Source: DTYU01 sp040756575
GTDB lineage: Bacteria; Bacillota; Desulfotomaculia; Desulfotomaculales; Ammonificaceae
NCBI GenBank assembly: GCA_040756575.1
Contig: JBFLYP010000006.1
Location: 57,811 to 121,810 of the forward strand
Length of the DNA stretch: 64,000 nt
Direction of reading: 5' to 3'
The position numbers were made by a program, and so were the translations under genes. The stretch's first letter is position 1. Every line of letters begins with the position of its first letter. Below are positions 24,918 to 32,653 of this stretch, piece by piece. The notes under the pieces are model-generated. The model made no database searches. It had not been told where the DNA came from and saw only the letters and a list, made by a program, of their open reading frames with translations.

Positions 24918-25601
24918 ATGATGGATAAAAGAAACTTATCCTTGGTTTTACTGATATTTTTTATGATTGGTATTATGCTGGCCGGAGCAGCGGGTTGCGG
25001 CAAGTCCCCGTCCGGTCCTTCCTCTTTGCCCGGGGGTGCGGCTGCAACTTCGGATAAGCGGGACACGGCTCAACAAAAACCGGCTGAACCCAGCTCAACA
25101 CCTCCGGTTCAGGCCGGAACCTGTACCGCGATGGAAGCCAAAAGAATTTTGGATGAATATGCCGCCAAAAACTGGGCGCCGGACGCCGTAATAACCTCAC
25201 TAAATTTGGATGATGATTCCCTGGGGAAACCGAGAATGAGAGAAAGCAAATGGTCTTGCTGGCGGGCCGGTTATTATTCTCCGTCCAAAAAAGAATTGCG
25301 GGCCATTACCTATATTAACGGCAAAACGGGTATGGCCGGCAAGGCAATGTTTGAGAATCTGACCCTTCAGCCGATTAAATGGGATGGGATCTGGAAGGTT
25401 GACAGCCCCCAGGCCTTCGAAATCGCCCAGGCCAATGGTCTTAAAGAAGCAAGGTTTGTAAACATACGGGTGCAGAATACCAGCGGTACAGTTAGATTGC
25501 CTGCTCCGGTCAAATCGTCATGCCAGTTGTTCTGGACCTTTGAAAACAGTGAAGGGAAAGCGCTTTATATCAATGCCGCAACGGGAGAAGTCTATAAATA
25601 A
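24918..25601 (+). CDS. Lipoprotein, member of a three-copy local family
   Basis: A 227-residue lipoprotein with a lipobox AGAAGCGK (Cys near residue 28) and a Ser/Pro linker. The mature domain has CTAMEAKRILDEYAAKNWAP, a central KWSCWRAGYYSPSKKEL region and a final AFEIAQANG plus YINAATGEVYK. The last part resembles PepSY-like domains. The proteins at 30933 and 31847 share the order helix, W-containing strand, AxxIAxxxG helix, D/N-A-x-x-G/K-V tail. Function is unknown. The gene has AAGGAGG before its ATG and follows the LolA remnant under promoter B. Confidence 0.72.
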   Translation: MMDKRNLSLVLLIFFMIGIMLAGAAGCGKSPSGPSSLPGGAAATSDKRDTAQQKPAEPSSTPPVQAGTCTAMEAKRILDEYAAKNWAPDAVITSLNLDDDSLGKPRMRESKWSCWRAGYYSPSKKELRAITYINGKTGMAGKAMFENLTLQPIKWDGIWKVDSPQAFEIAQANGLKEARFVNIRVQNTSGTVRLPAPVKSSCQLFWTFENSEGKALYINAATGEVYK

Positions 25602-25615
25602 AGGAGATAAGGATT

Positions 25616-25784
25616 ATGAGAAAGCACCGGCTTTTTTTACGGGAAAATCCTGTTATGTTTTCTGATCGCCGCAGCGCTTGGCGGTTGCAGCGGAGAGAAA
25701 AAAGCTCCCGCTCCCGGCGCGAACGCCGGCAATCAGATGTTAAATCAGGATGCCAACTATAATTACTGTATAGGAGGAATTTAA
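25616..25784 (+). pseudogene. Short lipoprotein gene with a frameshift in a T7 run
   Basis: ATG at 25616 with a good AAGGAG site begins MRKHRLF, then after a run of seven T the frame is wrong. Removing one T gives YGKILLCFLIAAALGGCSGE, a clear lipoprotein signal with lipobox LGGC, and about 25 further residues to a TAA at 25784 that abuts the ATG of the next gene. Either a slipped-strand (possibly reversible) frameshift, a sequencing error or a decayed gene. Confidence 0.6.
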
Positions 25785-28700
25785 ATGGGCCGTTTTCGTG
25801 TAGTGTTAGGGCCGTTTCTTCTGCTGTTGACATTGGTTCTTTTTCCTCTAACCCTTTCGGCAGCGCCCGAAGCTGCTCCGGATCTGGTTATTACGAACAT
25901 ATCCACCACACCGGCTCAGATAGTACCCGGCAGCGAGGTTACCGTCAAAATAACCGTCAAAAACCAGGGACAGGCCGCATGCCCGGCAGGAGCAAAGGTC
26001 AGGATCAGAGCCGGAGCGGTTTCGGCCTCGCAAACCCTTGGCGCTATAAATATGAACTCTTCAAAGACGCTGACGTTTAACAAATTTAAAATCCAACCCA
26101 CCAGTGAAGCAGATTTCGTTATACAGGCCGAAGTCAAACCCCCGGACAATGTCCAGGAAACAACAAGCGAAAACAACATGCGGAGTTATACCCCTGTTTT
26201 CGTCTACCCCGATCTCACACCGGTAAGCGTCACTATGACGCCGTCTTCCGCCACGGCGGGGTCAAGCGTAACATTCAATGTTACGGTAAAGAATGCAGGG
26301 CAAGCGAATTGCCCCTCGGGCGGCGTCTTGGATCTCAGAGCCGGAACGCAGCGATCGACAGCCGTCTTGCCTGCCATCAGCAAGAATTCAACCAGGACGG
26401 TAAGTGTCAAGAATATTGTTCTGCCGGCTGATGATCCTGTCACAATAAGGATAAGCTGCCCGGCCGGCACCACGGAACAGGTGACAGACAACAACACCAT
26501 TTCATACAAACCGGTGCTGGTGAGTCCTGATCTGACCATTACCAGAATCAGCATGTACCCGGACAAAGCAGCCCCCGGCAGCAAGGTAAAAATCTCGGTG
26601 ACCGTGAAAAACCAGGGTAAGGGTAAATGTCCGGCGGGAGGCAAAGCATACCTTACCGCAGGAAGCAGTACGGCCCAGGCTTCACTGCCGGAAATCGGTG
26701 TTTCCTCTTCCAAAACAGTGACCTTCCAGAATTTTACCTTGCCCTCAACAAACGATATCACCCTCACCGCCCGGGTCGAGTCGCCTCCAGGATTAAAGGA
26801 AGCCAATCCCGACAACAACAGCCTTGGTTACCGGCCTATTATCGTCCTGCCGGACCTGACTGTGACCGGGATAACCATGTACCCGTCCAGCAGTACACCG
26901 GGGGGAACCGTGAGGGTAACAGTCAATGTGAAAAACGTAGGTGCAGCCGCCTGTCCGGCGGGAGGAAAGGTAGGACTGGCTGCAGGCGCTCGGACGGCTG
27001 ACTTCTCCTCCGCGGAACTATTCACGATGCAAGACTTGCCCGCTCTGAACAAAGGTGCGACCAAGGCGATTACTTTCACAAACTACGTCCTTCCCAGGCT
27101 CAATCCCATCCTACTCCACGCTAAAGTCGCGCCTCCCCCGGGGGTGCAGGAAACCTCGGCCGGGAACAACACGCACGAGAAGCTATTTTCCATGGCCGTA
27201 CCCGTGCTGGTGGTGGAACGGTGCTACGCCGACGGCTATTGGAATACCCCCGGGTACGGGAACAAGCCCGCGCTGGGCGATGACATCATCCTCAGAATGG
27301 TCCTGAAAAACACCTCGAATTTAGATGCTAAAGACCTTCCGGTGGAACTGCGGCACAAGAACGCAGTCATTCGCACCGGGTCGGTCACCGTGCCGGCCAA
27401 GAAGACGGCAACCATACAGTTTGTCGTCACCGTTCCCCCGGGGTCTTTAGCCCATAATGAAAACACGGTGGCATACACAATCTTCGTGAATCCCACATGG
27501 GGAGACGGAATGCCGACCGACCCGGGGTATATCGAGAGGGAAATCCGTCTTGACATCGAGAAAAGGGGTTCGATCAAAGTCTACTGCTATCACGTGGATC
27601 ACGAAGGCGTCTCTGAAGTGCCTCTTGACGGGACGTCCGTCACCTTGTCCGTCCGCAGCAACTTAACCTCCTTCACCATCAGCGAAAGCACTGACAGTGA
27701 CAACGACTTCGCTGACCATCAGACTACCTTTACGGACATCCCCATCGGTAGCGAGTTTACTATTACCGGCAGTAAGCCCGGTTATACCGGGTTTAACGGG
27801 CGCAACACGTACTCCGGCACCCTGATGGGCCGGCAGCATTATCTCTACTTAGAGTTCTCAAATAAGGGAAGCATTGCGGTCACGGCGAGAAGCCAGAGCA
27901 CCGGCACCATCATTTCCGGAGCGGCAGTCGAGGTGGTCGGCAGGGGAATGCAGAAGGTCTCCACACCGGAGAACCCGGCGGTGTTCACTTTGCCCAGCGG
28001 GCAATACACCTTTAAGATAACCAGGCGTGGTTACGCGCCGGTCACGGTCACCGGTGTAGTTGCGGCGGGCCAGGAGCGCAGCGTCACCGCGACGATGGCC
28101 GTCACCAGGATAACAAATATCTCAGGCTACGTGCGGAATCAAGACAACATCCCTCTTCCCAACCAGGTAGTGAAGCTCTACAAAGATCTTTCGAATGACC
28201 TGGTGGCTTCGACGACCACCGACTCCAACGGCTTCTACTCCTTCCAGGTGGATAACGGCAATCTCTTCTGGATGAAGCTGAAGGCGACAAGGGGCAACGC
28301 TTCCGCTGTCTCTGAGCCGGAGTGCTTCTGGCCGGGGATTGAATACAGGGTCGATTTGAAGCTGACCCCGCCTCCTCCCCCGCCTCCGCCATCGGGCTGG
28401 AAAAAAGCGGGGAGGAAGGGGGTGGCCTGGGCCGTCGCAGCCAGTGTACCCGGGACCTTCTTTACACAAGAATGGAACGTCGATGCCGAATTGGGGCTTT
28501 ACGGGATCAGGATGAAATACCGGAACGAAGGCGCGATGATCAAAGAGGTCGGCGTGGAGTTGTTCGGCGGTCCGGCAGCTGACTATAGTGTCGAGACTGG
28601 ATTACCTATCGGCGAGGTGTTGGGCGAGGTGGTAGGCGAGGCGGCCCAATCGCTGCGCCCAACCCTGAGCGATTCGGCCAAGGAAACACTGTCGTTCCTC

Positions 28701-29054
28701 GTTGAAGAAGGCTGTGACGCCATCGATCTGGGCAATCTGGAAATGAGCGGAAACGTGGGCCGCACCATTGCCCACCTGGACAAACTGGAGATCATCAGCC
28801 GCGAGAGCGGTGCGGTCATGTGGAGCGGCGGCGGCTTCAATACCGAAGACGCGGCGTGGATGTGGAAAGGAGAGACGTATGCTACAGGCGATATTCAGTG
28901 GTCGGATGCTGTCATCAGGGCTTATATCTTCCTGGACGGCCCGGCCATGTTGGGGCCTACGGAGTGGCGCTGCAAGATGATCAGCTGGGATCCGGCCAAA
29001 CGCCTCATTCGCCTTTTCAATAGCCCAGGAAATCACCCCCGGTTAAGCGACTAA
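25785..29054 (+). CDS. Giant secreted CARDB-repeat surface protein (1089 residues)
   Basis: A signal peptide (about 1-27) is followed by four CARDB domains of about 112 residues (DLVITNISTTPAQIVPGS, DLTPVSVTMTPSSATAGS, DLTITRISMYPDKAAPGS and DLTVTGITMYPSSSTPGG). These Ig-like adhesion domains share the core KNQGxxxCPAG. A CARDB-like domain and two Cna_B/carboxypeptidase-regulatory-like domains (about 590-860) follow, ending in a proline-rich spacer (PPPPPPPPS). The last about 210 residues have no family I recognise. No LPxTG, SLH or membrane anchor is seen, so it is probably released or non-covalently attached. The ATG follows TAGGAGG and overlaps the end of the frameshifted lipoprotein frame. 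A strong terminator follows. Confidence 0.8.
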   Translation: MGRFRVVLGPFLLLLTLVLFPLTLSAAPEAAPDLVITNISTTPAQIVPGSEVTVKITVKNQGQAACPAGAKVRIRAGAVSASQTLGAINMNSSKTLTFNKFKIQPTSEADFVIQAEVKPPDNVQETTSENNMRSYTPVFVYPDLTPVSVTMTPSSATAGSSVTFNVTVKNAGQANCPSGGVLDLRAGTQRSTAVLPAISKNSTRTVSVKNIVLPADDPVTIRISCPAGTTEQVTDNNTISYKPVLVSPDLTITRISMYPDKAAPGSKVKISVTVKNQGKGKCPAGGKAYLTAGSSTAQASLPEIGVSSSKTVTFQNFTLPSTNDITLTARVESPPGLKEANPDNNSLGYRPIIVLPDLTVTGITMYPSSSTPGGTVRVTVNVKNVGAAACPAGGKVGLAAGARTADFSSAELFTMQDLPALNKGATKAITFTNYVLPRLNPILLHAKVAPPPGVQETSAGNNTHEKLFSMAVPVLVVERCYADGYWNTPGYGNKPALGDDIILRMVLKNTSNLDAKDLPVELRHKNAVIRTGSVTVPAKKTATIQFVVTVPPGSLAHNENTVAYTIFVNPTWGDGMPTDPGYIEREIRLDIEKRGSIKVYCYHVDHEGVSEVPLDGTSVTLSVRSNLTSFTISESTDSDNDFADHQTTFTDIPIGSEFTITGSKPGYTGFNGRNTYSGTLMGRQHYLYLEFSNKGSIAVTARSQSTGTIISGAAVEVVGRGMQKVSTPENPAVFTLPSGQYTFKITRRGYAPVTVTGVVAAGQERSVTATMAVTRITNISGYVRNQDNIPLPNQVVKLYKDLSNDLVASTTTDSNGFYSFQVDNGNLFWMKLKATRGNASAVSEPECFWPGIEYRVDLKLTPPPPPPPPSGWKKAGRKGVAWAVAASVPGTFFTQEWNVDAELGLYGIRMKYRNEGAMIKEVGVELFGGPAADYSVETGLPIGEVLGEVVGEAAQSLRPTLSDSAKETLSFLVEEGCDAIDLGNLEMSGNVGRTIAHLDKLEIISRESGAVMWSGGGFNTEDAAWMWKGETYATGDIQWSDAVIRAYIFLDGPAMLGPTEWRCKMISWDPAKRLIRLFNSPGNHPRLSD

Positions 29055-29112
29055 AAGGCGCTTTTGGTCGCCGGGCAATCTCTACAAAGAAACAGGCCCT
29101 TTTATGGGTGTC

Positions 29113-29151
29113 AAAAAGAACCAGGCCAGATTAAAGGCCTGGTTCTTTTTT
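29113..29151 (+). terminator. Strong terminator of the CARDB protein gene
   Basis: AAAAAGAACCAGGCC (29113) and GGCCTGGTTCTTTTT (29136): a 15-bp stem with an 8-base loop followed by T. It lies between convergent genes and can work in both directions. Confidence 0.9.
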
Positions 29152-29194
29152 GGTCGATCCGAAAGCCGGTTTCCCGCTTCATGGAAAACGGGAT

Positions 29195-30769
29195 TTACCG
29201 ATCACTTATCGATATCGATACGGTTTTTAATTCCCCGTCCCATTGAACATCCGCTCCAAGGGCTTCACTGATAAAACGCAAAGGCACCATGGTGCGCCCG
29301 TTTTTTTGCTGCACAGGCTGGGAAAGCTTTAGCTGCATATTGTTTTTTATGGCAGAATATGAACCGGTTTTCAGGACAACAGTTGTATCTCCCCTGGTGG
29401 CTGTCACAGTCCCGGTAGCCCCGTCCCAGCGGACGTCTGCGCCGAGGGCTTCAAAAATTCCCCTCAGCGGTACCATGGTAGTACCGTTGATGATGTAGGG
29501 GAACTCGTCAAATGCCCGGGCCCGGCCGTTAATCATTACAGTGATTTCCGATGTGGATCCCGAGGCAGCGGGTGCATAGAGGCCTATAACCTGCCGGCAA
29601 ATTGGTTCGCGAGCGGATTTGTACCCCAGTCCCAGCTGGCAGTTCCAGTTATTCCCCCAGGCCCAGACAGAACCGTCCTCCTTCAGGACCAGGGTGTGGG
29701 TGTTGCCGGCTGAGAGGAGCTTAACGCCGGCAAGTCCTTTCACCCGCACGGGGGGCCATTTGCCGCCGCCCCGAACACCTGCGCGCACTTCGTTAATTGT
29801 CCCGTCGCCCAGTTGCCCCCAATCGTTTAGGCCCCAGTTCCAGACGGTGCCGTCTCTTTTCAGGGCGGTCCTGGGACCGTGGGTAATTGATAAGACATCA
29901 TCTAAGAGGGGTACCTGCAGAGGTTTTACCTCGAAGTAGATTTTGTTTGTCGATTCTGTATTGACTAATCCCCAGGACCACACCTTTCCGTCCCGGTCGA
30001 GGATGGTGCTGACAGCTCCGCCGGCGGCGATTTCCCTGACCTCAGGAAGCCCTTTGACCTGGTAGGGAGATGACCTGTGACGGGATAGACCGCCCGACCC
30101 ATCTCCGATTTGGCCCCGGCTGTTGCTTCCCCAGGTCCAGACAGAGCCGTCTTTTTTAAGAGCCATGCTGTGGTCCGTACCGGCGGAAATCTGTACGACA
30201 TCAACGAGGTTAGGGACTTTTTGCGGGATGGATTTAATGTTTCCGGGGCCATCCGTCCCGTCGCCCAGTTGTCCATTGACGTTTAATCCCCAGGCCCAGA
30301 CTGTGCCATCCCGGTCCAGGGCCAAATTGTGGTTTCCTCCGGCGCTGATGGCTATTATATTGCGAAGTCCCGCAACCTGAACAGGGTTGCACCTGCAGTA
30401 TGGCGGGGAGTCCAGCACCGTTCCGTCACCCAACTGGCCTGAAGAATTACTGCCCCAGGCCCAGACTGTGCCGTCTTCTTTTAAAGCCAGGCTATGGCTT
30501 TCACCGGCGGCAACGGCGATAATTCCCGTAAGATTCTTAACCTGAACGGGTACGGAATGAATATCTTCGTAATCCCAGGACCCTATTCCCAGCTGGCCCC
30601 TGCTATTGTTTCCCCATGCCCAGACTGTTCCATCGCTTTTAACAGCCAGGCTGTGACTGTTTCCTGCTGCTAGCCCGATTGTACCGGGGAATGGCTGCTC
30701 GTACCCGTAGACAGGCGGAGTAATAATTAAGGCAGCTATAAGAAGCAGGAATTTTAAATATTTTTTCAC
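29195..30769 (-). CDS. Secreted RCC1-repeat protein with copper-amine-oxidase N-type domain
   Basis: A 524-residue protein with a signal peptide (about 1-22). Residues 25-400 contain seven RCC1-type repeats (SLAVKSDGTVWAWGNNSRGQ, SHSLALKEDGTVWAWG, HNLALDRDGTVWAWG and so on), expected to form a seven-bladed propeller. The last 110 residues are a copper-amine-oxidase N-terminal-type domain (VMINGRARAFDEFPYIINGT, then two MVPLR.I.EALGADV.WDG repeats). These domains are common on the cell surface of Firmicutes and do not imply oxidase activity. It reads against the upstream CARDB gene. No SARP-type repeat was found upstream. Confidence 0.85.
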   Translation of the reverse strand: MKKYLKFLLLIAALIITPPVYGYEQPFPGTIGLAAGNSHSLAVKSDGTVWAWGNNSRGQLGIGSWDYEDIHSVPVQVKNLTGIIAVAAGESHSLALKEDGTVWAWGSNSSGQLGDGTVLDSPPYCRCNPVQVAGLRNIIAISAGGNHNLALDRDGTVWAWGLNVNGQLGDGTDGPGNIKSIPQKVPNLVDVVQISAGTDHSMALKKDGSVWTWGSNSRGQIGDGSGGLSRHRSSPYQVKGLPEVREIAAGGAVSTILDRDGKVWSWGLVNTESTNKIYFEVKPLQVPLLDDVLSITHGPRTALKRDGTVWNWGLNDWGQLGDGTINEVRAGVRGGGKWPPVRVKGLAGVKLLSAGNTHTLVLKEDGSVWAWGNNWNCQLGLGYKSAREPICRQVIGLYAPAASGSTSEITVMINGRARAFDEFPYIINGTTMVPLRGIFEALGADVRWDGATGTVTATRGDTTVVLKTGSYSAIKNNMQLKLSQPVQQKNGRTMVPLRFISEALGADVQWDGELKTVSISISDR

Positions 30770-30932
30770 CCTAACACCCCCAGTGGCTTACTATAAGTAA
30801 CTAGTAATTGTTTATAAAACGGGATGCCAAATACACTAAGTGATTGTGGTAATACCGGGAGCCGGCAATGCCCGGCTCCCGGCAAAAAATAGATGACAGC
30901 GCCGCGGGATATGCCAGACCCGACCCCTTATC

Positions 30933-31595
30933 CTACTTTAAAACTTCTATAACCTCCTTGCTCACCGGATCCAGAATTACTCCTTTTTTCACGAGCTTAC
31001 CATTTTCATTCACGAGCGTATGGAAGTTCATCACTACTTTACCGTATTTTGCCGTGTCAAGTTCTCTTCCCAGATACAGGGCATACTTATCATCCTTCGG
31101 TGCGCCGTTGGCCTGGGCTATTTTAAGCGCCTCGGTCGAATCGAGGAAGTCCTTGGGAAAAGGCTGGGAAGAGACTTTGTACATCTCGCCGTCGGAATTC
31201 AATTTAGCTTTTCCGTCTTCAACCACGTATCTTCGTCCGACGCAATAATTTTTGCCGTAGCCGCTGGCCGTGGGGGCACTGCGGGAGATGACGGAAATGA
31301 GCCAGGTGGTCCCTTTTCCGTCTCCGAAGATACCAAATTCACTCCTGATTTCAACGACCTCCGCGTCCGCCCGCCACTTTCTTGCTTCGGCCAAAACCAG
31401 ATTTACGGCGTCTTTTAACGAAACCCTTTTTTCACGTGTATCATCGCCGACAATTTTTGTTATCTCTTTGAACTCTTTTGTCGCGCGGACTGCCTCTTCC
31501 TTCGCGCGGGTTGACGCGCTTTCCCTGCAACCGGCAACAATTGTGCCCATGATCAGCAAAATAAGCAGCAGGGATAGAATTTTGACCTGTTTCAT
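30933..31595 (-). CDS. Lipoprotein, member of the three-copy local family
   Basis: A 220-residue lipoprotein with signal peptide and lipobox TIVAGCRE (Cys near residue 23). The mature part has LKDAVNLVLAEARKWRADAE, a central TTWLISVISRSAPT strand region and a C-terminal ALKIAQANGAPKD and DPVSKEVIEVLK. This order matches the lipoproteins at 24918 and 31847. The ATG at 31595 is preceded by AAAGGAGG; the frame is open to 31640. Its promoter (SARP-type, D) lies 41-75 bp upstream and is divergent from promoter C. Function unknown; PepSY-like end suggests an inhibitory or binding role outside the membrane. Confidence 0.72.
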   Translation of the reverse strand: MKQVKILSLLLILLIMGTIVAGCRESASTRAKEEAVRATKEFKEITKIVGDDTREKRVSLKDAVNLVLAEARKWRADAEVVEIRSEFGIFGDGKGTTWLISVISRSAPTASGYGKNYCVGRRYVVEDGKAKLNSDGEMYKVSSQPFPKDFLDSTEALKIAQANGAPKDDKYALYLGRELDTAKYGKVVMNFHTLVNENGKLVKKGVILDPVSKEVIEVLK

Positions 31596-31635
31596 GGTGA
31601 AAAAACCTCCTTTGATTGAGTATTTTATTAAAATA

Positions 31636-31670
31636 AGCATAGCGCCCGATCGTCAAAAAAACGTCAAATG
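31636..31670 (-). promoter_or_regulatory. SARP-type promoter D (minus strand)
   Basis: Reading leftward: CATTTGACG (31670-31662), TTTTTGACG (31659-31651), then 9 bp and TATGCT (31641-31636). The first repeat differs at two positions from the consensus. It drives the lipoprotein gene at 31595. Confidence 0.65.
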
Positions 31671-31727
31671 GCAAACTTCCCATTTAAGGCAGTAATTTTT
31701 TAGCGCTGGATTGCAAAAAACTTTGTA

Positions 31728-31762
31728 TTTTTGACGTTTTTTTGACGATTGCCTGGTAACTT
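31728..31762 (+). promoter_or_regulatory. SARP-type promoter C
   Basis: TTTTTGACG at 31728-31736 and 31739-31747, 11 bp apart, then 9 bp and TAACTT at 31757-31762. It is back to back with promoter D and drives the lipoprotein at 31847. Its downstream leader also resembles that of promoter B. Confidence 0.7.
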
Positions 31763-31846
31763 AAAAGATGTGCACCCTAAATTTTCTTCTGGGAAGGGCA
31801 AAGTCTACGGTAATAGGCAGAAAACCTTGAGTTTAACGGAAGGAAG

Positions 31847-32503
31847 GTGCTGGCAATTAAAAGGGTTTTGGCGTTTTTACCGGTGCTGATTATGCTCTGC
31901 CTGCTCCTGGCCGGCTGCGGCGGTAGCAAAAGGGCGGATACTTCCGGCAGTGCGCCTGCCCCGCAGGAACAGGCTAAGCCGGCTGAACAGGGTGCGCCGG
32001 AACCTGCAACGGCCGCCTTTTTGACGGCGAAGGAGGCCTGCACGCAGCTTGCCGCAAGCGCCCGTCAATGGGCGGATGACGCCCGGCCTTACAAGCTCGA
32101 AGGTAAGGCGGATCAGGACGAGGCGGCCATAACGGACGGTAAGTGTTCGACCTGGAGGGTGTGGTTCTCTTCGCCGGCAAAAAAGGAGATTTGGGTCTAC
32201 TCCTTCCGGAACGGTCAACCTTCCCGCTACCCGGAGGGCGGCGGCGGGAGCCTGCCGTATGACGTTGCCGACTGGAGCAGTGATTGGCGGATCGACAGCG
32301 ACAGAGTGGCAGAAATCGCCGCGGAAGCGGGGATCAAGGAGGTCACCTCGATGAAGATGTACCTGCAAGGCGCATCATTCGTTACAACCCCGCGGGAAGT
32401 GCCCTCCTCCTGCAAGGTCTGGTGGGATATCTATGGCCGGGACCAGGCCGGCAACGGCAAACGCGTGTATTTGGACGCCTCGACGGGTACGGTTTTGAAG
32501 TAG
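31847..32503 (+). CDS. Lipoprotein, member of the three-copy local family
   Basis: A 218-residue lipoprotein with lipobox LLAGCGGS (Cys near residue 24), a Gln/Pro/Ala linker and a mature domain AKEACTQLAASARQWADDAR, CSTWRVWFSSPAKKEIWVYS, VAEIAAEAGIKEV and a YLDASTGTVLK end. The order is shared with the lipoproteins at 24918 and 30933. The start GTG at 31847 follows GGAAGG closely; a TTG seven codons later is also possible. It is monocistronic from SARP-type promoter C and precedes the giant surface protein gene. No assigned function. Confidence 0.72.
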   Translation: MLAIKRVLAFLPVLIMLCLLLAGCGGSKRADTSGSAPAPQEQAKPAEQGAPEPATAAFLTAKEACTQLAASARQWADDARPYKLEGKADQDEAAITDGKCSTWRVWFSSPAKKEIWVYSFRNGQPSRYPEGGGGSLPYDVADWSSDWRIDSDRVAEIAAEAGIKEVTSMKMYLQGASFVTTPREVPSSCKVWWDIYGRDQAGNGKRVYLDASTGTVLK

Positions 32504-32653
32504 TAGGTATTGAAGTAGGTAGTGATCGTTTGAGACATACAACCAAAGACGAATCGAGCCTTCTTATCCCATTCAAAAAGGATGTGGCAAAGGATGCATT
32601 GTGCGCAACATGATTGCGGCGTTCAGCTTTTTTTGGGTGGTAAAGTAAGAAGA

